Source: Hemileia vastatrix (taxonomy: Eukaryota; Basidiomycota; Pucciniomycetes; Pucciniales; Zaghouaniaceae). Taken from it: DNA of 64,000 nt. Below, piece by piece: positions 34,530 through 45,761 of the stretch. The translations under genes were made by a program, and so were the position numbers. How positions within the stretch are numbered: the stretch's first letter is position 1; each line of letters begins with the position of its first letter. The notes beneath the pieces were generated by a model. The model did not search any database. It was not told the DNA's origin and saw nothing but the letters and a program-made list of their open reading frames with translations. Location: contig JASXTE010000007.1 in NCBI GenBank assembly GCA_030280995.1, positions 8,795,501 to 8,859,500 on the forward strand, written 5' to 3'.

Positions 34530-35574
34530 TTAAATATCAATATCAAAAACATTAATCTTTTCTATAGCATGAAAAAGTCTAGTGCTGATTTGAATAGAAG
34601 AACCTATCCTAGTGAAGCCAGGAATTTCGTGACATCTTGAGGCAAAATGCCTTAGTTGATTGGCAGGCCATAATGTCACTGTTATTCCATTAGTTGCTTC
34701 AAAGTTGATTTTACTTCGAATTTTGGGAAACATAAGTTCTCCACCTGTTTGTCATGGTTGGGTCTTATCATACTTCATATGAATGGTATTGTTTTCTGTA
34801 TCTTTAGGAAAAAATATTCCTTAAGTATACTCACTTGCATCCTTATCAAATGAACCTCATTGGAGAACCCATTACCATTCACTCCAGATGTCAAAGTTAA
34901 ATTACTAGCAAATGGAACACCCTCTTCTTCACTAGAAAATTTTGAAAATCCAGGAATACCAAGTTTTGCACAAAGATTAGTTGCCTCGTTGTACTTTACA
35001 TATGATATTTTTTTAAAAAAATATTCAAATTACATTGAAATCCTCTTCATTTGTTTTTTATATTCATCTGTTTGTACAATATCATCAGTGTATTCATCTG
35101 CAAGGAAAAGCATTCAAAAATTCAGTATTTAAATTAAAAAAAGTGATACTTACAAATATATAAAGATTTCTTCCTATCTAAAACAAAGCCACCACCAAAC
35201 ATTTTTCCAAAACCACCAGCTCTTCAATGATAACCATTATTTTTAATTTCATGTTCTCAGTAAGAAAGATCCTTAATGCATTACAACAAAGCTTCTAACA
35301 TATCTAGTTCTTTGAGCTCATGAATTTCAAAATTCTGCACAAGAACATTAGGTATTTAGACAACTTTTGGTTTATAAATCCTACATCCAGGAAAAAAATT
35401 GTAATAATTATTGAAGTATGTCATATTATTTGCATAAGATCGTGCATAGAAATGTGGCTTCTTCCCATATGTATCCATTCCAAGAGCGTTTACAAGTTCA
35501 TTCCAGTAGTAATGTCTTTCGCCCACCTATTTTTAGAGTTCTTCCCTGGCTTTTTTTTTCAAATTGTTACTCAT
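34530..35574 (-). pseudogene. Tet-like 2OG-Fe(II) oxygenase pseudogene
   Basis: Minus-strand reading from ATG at 35574: MSNNLKKKAREEL, then HYYWNELVNALGMDTYGKKP, FEIHELKELDMLEALL and RAGGFGKMFGGGFVLDRKKS. An intron follows (35153 down to 35098, GTAAGT to CAG), then DEYTDDIVQTDEYKKQ, NLCAKLGIPGFSKFSS, GVPFASNLTLTSG and GFSNEVH. A one-base shift then gives DKDASEYT and GIFFPKDT, so the iron-binding H-x-D is split by the frameshift. TGGELMFPKI and ITVTLWPANQLRHF (distal His region) lead to FTRIGSSIQI (2OG-binding Arg region). The layout matches the Tet-like oxygenases abundant in rust genomes and related to TET/JBP enzymes that oxidise methylated bases. Several stops and the frameshift make it non-functional. 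Confidence 0.75.
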
Positions 35575-35825
35575 TGATGGTTCAATCCTAAGAGAATTAA
35601 ATTTTGATTTAAAATAGAAAAAAATCAAAAATTAGAAAATAGTAACATAATTTCAATTATCAGTCAATAATACCTTTAACTTTATCATATCTTCAATATT
35701 AGAAATACAAAAATTAGCATATATACATATTATAAATTTATATACTTTTTCTTTATTTCAAATATTAAGAAAGTGTTTCAAAAGTATAATTTATTAAATT
35801 ATACATATAAATAGTATAGCTTTAT

Positions 35826-36166
35826 CCTGTATGCATTCAGCAAGTACGAGATTTGGCTCTACACTTAATATTAATAATATAATGAAAGTATAACTCCAAT
35901 ACACTATTAATAATAAAAAAATTTACAGAATTATCATATCCACATATACAAAATTAAAAATCTTGCTCTGACCAATATATTGACTTAGAAAGTTATAATT
36001 CAATAAATTATTAATTTTTAAATTGTAGTATTGTCCTGTATGCTTTCAGCAAGTACGAGACTTTGAAACAACTTAAAAATCAATAAATTAAAGGTAAAGT
36101 ACAAACTCTCTAATTATTATTATGAAAAGCTAATCATTATCCTGTATGCTTTCAGCAAGTACGAGA
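35826..36166. repeat. Three copies of a 26-bp motif
   Basis: CCTGTATGCTTTCAGCAAGT followed by ACGAGA occurs at 35826-35851 (one mismatch, gcattc for gctttc), 36035-36060 and 36141-36166, all on the same strand. Identity is nearly perfect while the AT-rich spacers differ. They sit 250-590 bp upstream of the start of the minus-strand Tet-like pseudogene, where promoter elements would be. Function unknown. Confidence 0.85.
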
Positions 36167-37319
36167 TTATGTTTTACTTTTCATATTAATAATATAATGG
36201 TTGAGAAAGTATTAAAGAAATATAGTAAAATGATAAGCAAAACATGAACTTACGTGTCTATAAAATCTTCTTTCATTTGTAGCTGATTGATCAAAATTAA
36301 TTATAAAGTTTATTTTATAATCACTGTTTAAAAAAATAAATGGTTAGATAAATAAATTGAACATTTTTGATAAGGAATAAAGAAAAGTAAATTGACAAAC
36401 AAATAAAAAAAATTTAAGTTAACTGAAAAAGAATTTTTTTATAATGAATCAAAAGGGTACAGTAAAAGATACCATAAAAATAAATTCAGAATTAGAATCA
36501 TTAGATTAACTTGTCAAAAGTATAAAAAAGAGTAACAAACCAAAATGATATGAAATGCAATAGCTTGAAAAATTTGCTTACCAGTAATCAGATAAGGTCA
36601 AGAAAATAGTACCAATAACTCAAAATGATAAAGCAAAAATATGATGGATAATTTTTGAAAAAGGTAAGTGAGAAAGAGAAAGGAAAAAGAAATTGGGTGG
36701 CAAAAAGATGTAGATATCATGAATTTTCACTGATCTAATTTTCAAAAAAATGCAGCTCTCCAAGTCATATGATAAACTTCATCTAACTTCCAAGAATGAT
36801 GTTGCCAAGGCACTGTACACAGCACGATCATTTTTTCCTATGCATATACTAATTTCAGCTAGAATTTACTTGGCTGCATGTTGTACAGATGAACATTTGT
36901 GGAACGCTGAATTTCACATCTAAGAAAAATTGACGCCACATAATTCTAGCTACCATGTTTCACGTAGCTAAAAAACATACACTCATCACATTTAAATTTA
37001 CATTGTGTCAAAATTTATTCATTTTTCAATTTTTTTAAAGGGAACTATAATGTGCACCACCTATTTCTAAAATATGAACCTCCCCACCATATTAAATTGG
37101 GAGACTTATAATTATGCAATTCTTATGCCGTGACCTTTTTCCTGATCTTACTTGGTTCAAAATATTGAAACATGACCAATGTTGTTGAAAGAAAATTTTG
37201 ATTTTGTTTCTATGTGTAACAATGGAAGGCTGTTTCTTACCGGCTGAAGAGTGTTGTATATTTTATTGAACACATTTTTATTTTCTTATGTATTTTATTT
37301 AAAAAATTTACTTTTTATT
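36167..37319. other. AT-rich spacer, no gene seen
   Basis: No coding or repeat structure recognised before the hairpin cluster begins. Confidence 0.4.
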
Positions 37320-37955
37320 GCAGCCAGATTTATACTGGCTGCTTTTTAGAAACCTTAATTTATGACCCAAGCCTTTGAAATTGGCTTGGGTCCCTTACAT
37401 TGCAATTTAGTACTTCCAGCCAGGTTTCCCCTGGCTGGAAGTGTCTCTTTCAAGAAATCAAAGTTGCTAAAAGTGACTTTGATTGCTTGCTGTAACCTTT
37501 GCCACCCTCCCAGCTAATTTACTAGGCTTTGAGGTGGCCAAAATTGTGTGCAACATGTGTTGCATAATCGCTTCCATACCTCATGCAGCTGATATCAAGT
37601 CAGCTGCATGAGATATGGGAAGCACATGCAATGCGCATTGCATGTTCTGCATGCAGTGCATTGCACAGCCAGTTTTTTTCTGGCTGTGCAATGCACACAG
37701 AGAAACCAAAGTCCCTGCAAGGGACTTTGGTCTCTAAAATGGAAGCGACTTTCCCTACCAGGTGCAATATGGTGGGAAAGTGAGAGATAAGCCAGACTGA
37801 AGTTGTTTGAAAGCAACTTCAGTCTTAAAAACCTTAAAAATCATAAAAAAAATGAGAAATCTAGAAAAAAAAAATTAAAAAATTAAAATGTGAGTATAAG
37901 AAAAGAAATAAGTGCTAGTGATACCAAAAACCCAAGCCGATTTCATTTGGCTTGG
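37320..37955. repeat. Cluster of about 12 different short-loop hairpins
   Basis: Consecutive, sequence-unrelated inverted repeats (stem/loop): 37320-37342 (8/7), 37364-37392 (10/9), 37412-37442 (12/7), 37456-37484 (9/11), 37580-37612 (13/7), 37624-37645 (22-bp palindrome), 37657-37695 (16/7), 37705-37731 (11/5), about 37748-37780 (about 12/9, imperfect), 37794-37825 (12/8) and 37932-37955 (7/10). A weak one, GCCACC...GGTGGC, lies at 37501-37538. Stems are perfect or nearly so, and the block is richer in G+C than its flanks. Some words recur between hairpins (CAGCCAG, CCAAGCC, GTCCC/GGGAC type). No open frame explains it. Confidence 0.88.
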
Positions 37956-39249
37956 TTATTTAATAATTATTTTTTAATACATTAAATTTAAAATTCAAAC
38001 ACCATAAAATATATGAAATTTTTTTATATGAATATTATAAATTTAATCTACCTCTTTCTCATAATTATATTTATAATTTTTTTTTTAATTTTTGACATTT
38101 AAGTTTATTTTTTGGAAATACAAAGATAAATTTTCAACTAAATTTTTCAGTAAGGTAAAATAAATTATAAATTTGACATTTTGTAATTGAATAATGAAAA
38201 AAATTTTAAATTTATTTAAAAAATATTTTTGTTAGAAGAATACCAATATTTTAAAGGTAGAAATTTGGTGCGAATTGTAAGAAAAAAAATAATATTTTTT
38301 TTTGTGAAGGGTAATTTCTATTTTTAAAAATATTTTTCAAAAACATTCATTAAATACTGAATTAAATTACTTTGTAACTCAAATTTTGTGTAAAATAATT
38401 AAAAATGAAATAATAATATTGTTATATTTGATATAAAATTTGAATTGGTAATATTAATGTCTCTTTAAGTAAATTTGAAAATCATTTAAAAAGATTATGT
38501 TGATAAGTACTTCATTTTTGATATACAATGGTTATGTCAGGGTAAAGTCAAGTACAAGGACGTGAATTAGCTTGAATAGTCAGTTGTCTAGAAGATTTTA
38601 ATGGTCCTATATGAATACAGTAGTTTTAATCCACTAAGTTATAAAATATAATCAAATATAAAGGTCTCAGTAATATAATTCTCACTATTATTATATATGG
38701 CTTACAATCTTAGTAGTTGGTAGAAAAAAAGATTATATAATTCAGATACTATTCAAAAGTCTTATAGAAGTACTACTTGATATGTATTGTAATTGATTTG
38801 GTTATATTGGTTAAATTGTAATGATAAAGAATGTAGAAACAAGACCCAAAAACCTCCTCCTTTTATACACACTGAGTTCCCCAATAAATCCCTTGATATA
38901 CCATCCAATACACAGTTAATGACGCCTCAAAACAACTAATAGACCTTCCCATCAACATCCCTAGTGACCCATGACATAATTAGACAAGTAACAACTGCCA
39001 AAATACTGTAATAATAAGGGAGATCCATCAAAATTAAAGAAAAAGACAAAAAGAGAGTATATGCGTATAAAACAATGATATAAAAGGCTAAAGGGGATTT
39101 TTTAAGGTTAATAATAGCTTAATAATAAGGGTGATTTACTGTAGAAAAAATGGGGCTAATCCTGTCATTATAATACGTGAAATTCCCATTCAAAAATAAC
39201 CAAAATTGACTGAGAAACCACCCAAAAACTTAAAAAAGAGCGTGAGATG
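37956..39249. other. AT-rich spacer, no gene seen
   Basis: No supportable gene. The right end abuts the LTR at 39250; the immediate flank, gtgagatg, does not repeat on the far side of the retrotransposon. Confidence 0.4.
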
Positions 39250-40031
39250 TGGGGTAACTACATGCAGTTCTTGGCAGGCACTTGCACGGGTAAATCATTG
39301 ACTAAAATTAGGCGAATTTAAGCGTGGTGATGAAATATAGTGCCAAGAGTGAGGTTATTAATGAAATTAGTGCATATAAACAAGGTCAATGCATTATTAA
39401 TTAAGCTAGGACACTAAATAAGCGCCTGTCGCCTATTTTAGTGTGTTTCCCCACAGTGGGCGTAGAATGTGGGGTAATTATAGTGTGAAAAAGCTAATTT
39501 TGCTAAAAATGAAGCTATTCACTGAAAAAAAGCAGGCAGTATGTGGCCAGTACACAGAAGCCATTTCTGACATAAAAACACCAAATTTGAAAAGTGTTAT
39601 TTTTATGCATTTAAATAGCCAAATCAATAGTTCTAATTGAGCCCAATTGATCTGTCAAAGCGCAATTATGATATTCTCAATTTTATAGCGCATATAATCA
39701 AGTTTTAAGTGAAATAAAGCGCATTTCTTGTTTTTTGCATAAAACAATGAATATAACAGCTTTAAGCGTACTTAAAAATTATGTAGCCTTATACTTAAGG
39801 TTCTTAAGATTACCCTAACATATTCAAACTTAATATTAAGTACATAATACCTATAAAAGGTGGATATATGCGTGTATATAAGGTGTTATAATGGCATTTT
39901 TTGTGTATTATCATAATTTTACTTATGTATACTATTTGTGTACTCTTATTTATTGTTCCCATATATAGTTCATGTGTTTAACATAACTTATAATCACTTT
40001 TTACTCAGTCCTGGAGATATACAGGCTGACA
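39250..40031 (-). repeat. 3' LTR of chromodomain element
   Basis: Direct repeat of 45762-46546. On the + strand it begins tggggtaactacatgcag and ends gatatacaggctgaca. A purine-rich tract, GGATGGGCGAG (minus strand, 40042-40032), lies directly upstream in element sense and fits a polypurine tract. Confidence 0.9.
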
Positions 40032-40209
40032 CTCGCCCATCCAAAAAAACAATAAAAAAATGATAAGTTATACATTTTATTTTTTTATTTGTAATTTTCA
40101 GGTATTCAGATTAATTCTGTAGCATTAAAGATTATACTTTAAAGAAATAAAACATAATAAAATATTATGAGTACTGTTTTTTTAACCCCTCAGCTGGTTG
40201 AACAGAAGT

Positions 40210-40389
40210 TTATTTCTGTTTAAATTTTTTAAGAAGGGTGGATAAATTAGAAATTTCTTTTTCAGGTATCCATTTATCAAATTCATTTGATTTCCCTTTA
40301 AATCTTAGTAAATACTCAGTTCCTTTTTCTTTAGTAAGGATTCTTTTCTCAAGTATTTTTTCAATCTCTGCTTTTTCCACAATTTCTTA
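40210..40389 (-). pseudogene. Chromodomain at the integrase C terminus
   Basis: About 59 residues from EIVEKAEIEKILEKR through EYLLRFKGKSNEFDKWIP to SNLSTLLKKFKQK and a stop at 40212-40210. The aromatic positions and the W of a chromodomain are visible. It is in the same frame as the integrase but cut off from it by TAA codons at 40401-40399 and 40389-40387. In this class of elements the domain reads histone marks and steers integration to heterochromatin. As written it would not be translated with the integrase. Confidence 0.8.
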
Positions 40390-40398
40390 AGGTTGCTT

Positions 40399-41064
40399 TT
40401 AAGGCCTTCCCCTTCTTTTTGGAAATAAGTCAGGATCATTTGCATGGTAAGGTTTTAATAATGAGATAGGGAAAATTGGATGTTTCCTATCATATGGAGA
40501 ATATAATATGACTTCCAATGCATTATTCCCAACCATTTTACTTACTACAAAAGGTCCTACAAAGGGATCCTTTAATTTAACATTACCTTGTAAGTTAAAA
40601 TGTAGTGTTGATATGAGGACTTCATCTCCCTTTTTGAATTCAAATTCTTTATGAGATTTGTCCCACCTTTTCTTTTCATATTCAAATGCTTTTTGGATGC
40701 ATTCTTCTGCATGCTTTCTACACATTTTTTGCATATGAATAAAGTATTTAGTGCCAGGGTGTATATCCAACCTTGGTAATTTATTTAAATGATTTACTGG
40801 GGTATTCGGTACATATCCCAGCCAGAGTTCAAATGGTTTCTTCTCTGTTACAGAATGAGTTGTGCTATTATAAGCAAATTCAAGGCCAGGAATTAATGTT
40901 ACCCAGTCATGTGTGAATTTCTCATTGTCTTTGTATTCTAATCCAAAGGCACAATATCTTCTGATCATGTCTTCTAGAGTTTGTATCATTCTCTCAGCCA
41001 GCCCATCAGTTTGTGGATGGTGTGCTGTAGACAATTTTAATTGACAACCTGATACTTCAATCAA
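40399..41064 (-). pseudogene. Integrase, catalytic C-half
   Basis: Continues the frame of the upstream segment after a TAA at 41082-41080. STAHHPQTDGLAERMIQTLE contains the catalytic Glu of the DDE core. LGYVPNTPVNHL and KKGDEVLISTLHFNLQG follow (the GPY/F-type C-terminal region is visible as LKDPFVGPFVVSKM). The end RRGRP is followed by TAA. Acts as the strand-transfer half of integrase; inactive here because it is separated from the first two catalytic residues. Confidence 0.88.
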
Positions 41065-41079
41065 AGATGTCCAGAACTC

Positions 41080-42255
41080 TTAAGTAAATTTAGGATCTCT
41101 GTCGGAGATTATGGCTTTGGGGAACCCAGCAGTAATCATCATCTGAGTCCACCATAGTAATGCCAAGTCTTTTGCAGATACCTCTTTATGGGTAGGGATA
41201 AACTTACACATTTTTGTTAATCTATCCACTATTACCCAGCAAGAATTGAAACTTTCTTTTCCTGCTAATGGCAAGCCAGTTACAAAATCCATGTTTATAA
41301 TTTCCCATGGAGCTTTTGGCTGCTCTATTTGTTGTAACGACCTAGCTCTTTTCCCAGTTAATCTTTTAGATTTCTGACAAGAGTCACATGTTTCAATGTA
41401 TTTTTGTACATCCTCTTTCATGTTTATCCACCAGGCTGTATTTTTAACTCTGGTTAATGTTTTGTTAAAGTCAAAATGACCAGCTAAGATGTCATCATGA
41501 CAAGTACTCAACATTAACTCTTTCATAGAAGGTAGTATTACTATTACATTGCTTAACTTTTTCCTGTAATATATATATCCATCTTCAATTGATAGTTTAC
41601 CTTTTTCCAATGCATTTTTATACTTTGGAGGCAAGGTCTTAATTAATGCACTCATGGAGGCATTTGTTGGATCATTAAGAATGGTAGATAGTTTAGACAA
41701 ATCTTTATCAGATGAATAATTTTCCAATATAGTTTGCATAAACTCTTCTTCTAAATCCACTATATAAATCCCAAATATATTTATAACCTCATTTTCAGGT
41801 ACATAAGCTGGGTTGTCAGCATCATTTGGCAAAGGACTTCTGGATAATAAATCCACATTTGAATGCAATGTTCCTGCTCTGTGAGTGATTGTCATTCTTC
41901 CTCTGTACTCTTGTACAGCTAGTTGCCATCTAAACACCTGCCTATTAGGTGTTTTCATGTTTAGTAATGATTTTACTGCACTGCAATCTGTTATAAGTTC
42001 AAACTTCTGGTCTTCCAGATAGTAATGAAGCTTCTCCAAAGCCCACACCACGGCTAAACATTCTAGCTGTGTGGCACCATACCTTAATTCTGTTTTTCTT
42101 AAGGTTCTGGATATATAACAGATAACTACTTCAGATAATTTTCCATTTATTATCTGTTTCTGCTGTAAAGCAGCACCTAAGCCTATGAAACTTGCATCAG
42201 TGTACAAGATAAAAGGTAGGGTGAAATGTGGCAGTCCCAATATTGGAGCTGACAT
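41080..42255 (-). pseudogene. RNase H and integrase N-half
   Basis: RNase H starts at LPFILYTDASFIGLGAALQQ (first Asp) and includes ELRYGATQLECLAVVWALEK (Glu) and FELITDCSAVK (Asp). The integrase zinc-binding module has HFDFNKTLTRV and CDSCQKSKR. Catalytic residues lie in INMDFVTGLPL and ISDRDPKFT. A TGA at 42270-42268 lies four codons upstream and a TAA ends it; both are in frame with their neighbours, so a single ancestral pol frame is evident. One enzyme removes the RNA strand of the hybrid and the other inserts the cDNA. Confidence 0.9.
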
Positions 42256-42267
42256 TAAACATTCCTT

Positions 42268-43941
42268 TCATTTATTAAAGGCGTGTTGTCTTTCATTATT
42301 CCAAATGAAAGCCTCATTCTTTCTGATTAATGTTGTTAAAGGGGCTGCAATGGATTGGTAATTTTTAATATATTGTCTATAATATCCACACATACCCAAA
42401 AAACTTTGAACCTCTTTTACATTTTTAGGTATCCCAATGTTTTTAATTGCTGCCACCTTATTCTGGTCAACACAAATTTGTAATCCAGATACAACATGTC
42501 CAAGTACTTTCAAGGATTGAAATCCAAACTTACATTTCTTTAATGCAATAGTCATATTAATTTCATCCATTTTTTGAAAGACTCTTTTCAGGTGATTTAA
42601 ATGTTCATCATATGTTTTTGAAAACACTATGATGTCATAAATATAGACCAATAGCCATACTTCAACCATTTCCTGATGAAAAACACTATCCATCAATTTT
42701 TGGAAGACTGAAGGCGCATTCTTTGGGCCAAATGGCATTCTCACATACTTATATATACCCATATGTGTGGTTATTAATAAGTAATTTTGAGAATTTCTTT
42801 CCACAGGAATCTGGTGGTAACCCTTGTTCCCATCCAGACAGGAAATATATTTTGCTCCTTGTAAGGTAGCATGGATAGAAGCTATCCTTGGTAGAGGGTA
42901 AATATCATCTACTGTGTATGTATTCAGAGCTCTATAATCACCGCATAATCTTGCCTTATCTTTTTCATAAGAGATTAATACTGGTGAAATGACACAATAC
43001 TTAGGTGTTGTGTCCACTTTTTCAACAATACCTATTTCCAACAACAATTTTATATTGTCTTCAATATATTTCCTTTTTGCAGGAGATGCTGGGTAAGGTT
43101 TCTTTTTTAAGCTGCCAGGAATATTATCCAAATCACAGCTTAGAGAGATTTTCATCTCATGGTCTTTGACCAATCCTAGTTCATTTGAACCATGAGCAAA
43201 TGCCATAGGATATGATTTAATCAATCTCAAAATATCTTCTTCTTCAATTTTTGAGAGTTGAGGACTGAAAAAGGCCTTTTGGATTTCATTTTCCAATTCA
43301 ACCACTTCATTGGTGGTTCTTCCACCTTTTAGTTGTTCTTCTCTAGGAGAAATGGCATATACTGAATTTTCAGAACATATTTTGAATTTTCTTTTACCAT
43401 TCACGCCTATGGTGAAACAACTGTTTTCAGGATCTAGTTTAATGCCAAATTTTGTCAATAAATCATTGCCAATAATATACCAATCACTACAATTATTATT
43501 ATCCATTACTACAAATTCACAAACTGCTCTAACATATCCATTATTATATTTAAAGAATACAGCAGTTTTGTATTTGCCAATTGGATTTAATACTGAACCA
43601 AAACCCCTCCAGTTCTTTGTCTGAACAGGTTCTAGTTTTTCCTGGAACTTACTATCAAGTTTCATTAATGTAATAATTGAAACTACACTACCTGCAGCCC
43701 CAGTGTCAAGAATGGCATTCATTTCTTTTTCACATATGATAATAGGTGCTCTGATAGGTGTTATTTTGTAAGTATCATGAGATACATCTTTAATTATTTC
43801 AGCTTCCTCTGTGGAAGTTAAAGATGTGTCTGTATGAGGTATAGCATCATTCAGGAACATTATATATTGTTCTAATACAAATATCTCATTTTCATCATCA
43901 CTGTAAGATATGTTACTTTTGCAATCCTCACTAGATTCCAC
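42268..43941 (-). pseudogene. Protease and reverse transcriptase
   Basis: The aspartic protease has AILDTGAAGSVVSI. The RT includes KARLCGDYRALNTYTVDDIY, SCLDGNKGYHQIPV (first catalytic Asp) and YVRMPFGPKNAPSVFQKLMD. The second active-site box reads LLVYIYDIIVFSK, where the family has Y-x-D-D, so the first Asp of the pair is Tyr. The C-terminal GHVVSGLQICVDQNKVAAI and FLGMCGYYRQYIKNY are typical. It follows gag in the same frame after a single TAG (43947-43945) and one AAT codon. With a catalytic Asp replaced, DNA synthesis would be abolished. Confidence 0.9.
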
Positions 43942-43944
43942 ATT

Positions 43945-45663
43945 CTAATCTTCATGATTACTAGGTTCAGAATTCTGTGAGGTTTCAATAACATTTATTC
44001 TCTTCTTACACGTGTGACCCTTAACCCAAGGTTCATTACATTTGTAACAAGTGTTATTTTCTTGTCTCTTTGGGACAAGGGGAGCTGAAGGTTTTTTCTT
44101 TTCCACTGGTAACTTACTTGTAGTAGGTTTTACCACGTCAACACTTTGTCTGTAATTACTATACTTGGTTTCATACTTTTGGTTTAATAATATATCATTG
44201 CATATATTAATGAATCCAGAGGTATCTCTGATGGTTTCAGTTTTAGCTACAATAATGTCTCTAACTGATATAGGCAACTTGTATATTATTTTTTCTTTCC
44301 ACTCTTCATAATCCATTTTTGGATCCATAGCTTTCATGATTTTTATTAAATTCATTGAGAAGACCATTGGTTTATATACAGCATTTGGATTATATCTGCC
44401 CTTTTCATACAATCTTTGTTGAGTGATTCTAAATTTTGGGCCACCAAATTGCCTTTCAATTAGTGCCTTCCATTCATTCCAGGAGTAATTAATTCCCTCA
44501 CTCAATACAGATTCAAACAATAATAAGGCCACATCTGTAAATAAAGATATTAACTTTGAAGTAATTTCTTCATCAGGTAGTTTGTATGAAAATTTTAAGT
44601 TATCAGTTCTTTGTATGAATTGTTGCCAATCAGATTTTGAAGCCCCGTCAAAAGAAGGGTACTGATCTAACTTAGGCCAGTTCTTTTGGCTAGTTTTTGC
44701 TTTCCTAACCTGAGGAATATTGAGTAATTCACTTACTTTAGAAAGATGATCATTTATTTCATCTTTTACTGATTTTATATTCTCAGAGCCCATGACACTA
44801 TGTTCATGTTCCATCATTGGTTTATAATCAGAGTGTTTCATAAAAACAGGTACTCTTCCTACATAAGAGGTATTATCCTTTATTTTTTCAGTATTTTTCA
44901 AAATGTTAGCTACTTCAATTTCTACTCTTTTTAACCTATCTTTTATCCCTGGTACATGAGTTAAGGTATCATTTACATTTGAAAAAGACAATTTTACACG
45001 TCCCTCTATGGTGGCCATAATATTCTGAGAATGTTCTAATTTAATTTCTAAATTTTTAATCTCAGAATTTAATCTTTTGTTTTCATTGATCAATTCATTA
45101 TTTGAATTCTCAATAACTTTTAACTTATTGGCTGTTGTACTCAATGATTGTGTGATGTTTAATAATACACTTTCCGTATTATTGTTGGACTCTCTAGAGA
45201 ATTCTTCCAATTTTTCAATTCTTAATAATAATTTACTAATTATTTTTGATTCCATTGGATTTTCTTTTATAAAATATTCAATTTTGTCTGTTTCCAATTC
45301 AGAAGATTCATCATCAGGGTCAATTTTTAATTCATTTGATTCCATTTTTATATTAATAGTATTTTCCTGGTGATCAATAAAACTATGTACATTGTCCTCA
45401 TTTAATGACAAGTTCAACATGTTATTTTCAAATGAATAATTTTTTAAATCCTTATCAATTATATCCAATAACTCTCTATCAATTTCATTACCTATAAGTA
45501 ATTCATTGTTAGGATTATATAATTGATCTTGAGAAGGTGGATGACTTACCACGGTCTTATTCCATTTCCCCTGCCTCTCCTTGGCTTTCCCCTGTAAGGG
45601 TGACTGCTGGATCCCTGTTGAGGAGGACTGTTGTAGTTTTGGGAATAACAATCCCACTTCCAT
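43945..45663 (-). CDS. Gag of chromodomain element
   Basis: 572 codons from ATG at 45663. The N-terminal third is acidic with a long coiled-coil-like stretch (KLKVIENSNNELINENKRLN). The central capsid-like part includes WPKLDQYPSFDGASKSDWQQ and WNEWKALIERQFGGPKFRI. Near the C terminus is a zinc knuckle, CYKCNEPWVKGHTCKKR. It forms the virus-like particle and binds element RNA. It is uninterrupted and ends with TAG, in frame with the downstream protease, so either stop read-through or a mutation joins them. About 98 bp of leader separates it from the 5' LTR; an alternative short frame (45755-45546) overlaps the start. Confidence 0.85.
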   Translation of the reverse strand: MEVGLLFPKLQQSSSTGIQQSPLQGKAKERQGKWNKTVVSHPPSQDQLYNPNNELLIGNEIDRELLDIIDKDLKNYSFENNMLNLSLNEDNVHSFIDHQENTINIKMESNELKIDPDDESSELETDKIEYFIKENPMESKIISKLLLRIEKLEEFSRESNNNTESVLLNITQSLSTTANKLKVIENSNNELINENKRLNSEIKNLEIKLEHSQNIMATIEGRVKLSFSNVNDTLTHVPGIKDRLKRVEIEVANILKNTEKIKDNTSYVGRVPVFMKHSDYKPMMEHEHSVMGSENIKSVKDEINDHLSKVSELLNIPQVRKAKTSQKNWPKLDQYPSFDGASKSDWQQFIQRTDNLKFSYKLPDEEITSKLISLFTDVALLLFESVLSEGINYSWNEWKALIERQFGGPKFRITQQRLYEKGRYNPNAVYKPMVFSMNLIKIMKAMDPKMDYEEWKEKIIYKLPISVRDIIVAKTETIRDTSGFINICNDILLNQKYETKYSNYRQSVDVVKPTTSKLPVEKKKPSAPLVPKRQENNTCYKCNEPWVKGHTCKKRINVIETSQNSEPSNHED

Positions 45664-45761
45664 TTGCTTACAGTTATCTTTTGGTCCTCTTCTGGGACTG
45701 GAGGTGTTGCTGTGGTATTTGCTGCCACTGGTTGTTGATGAGACCTTATATCCACTAGAGC

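Noticed and set aside
43310..45373. Plus-strand open frames within the chromodomain element
   Set aside because: Complementary shadows of gag and pol, without domains.
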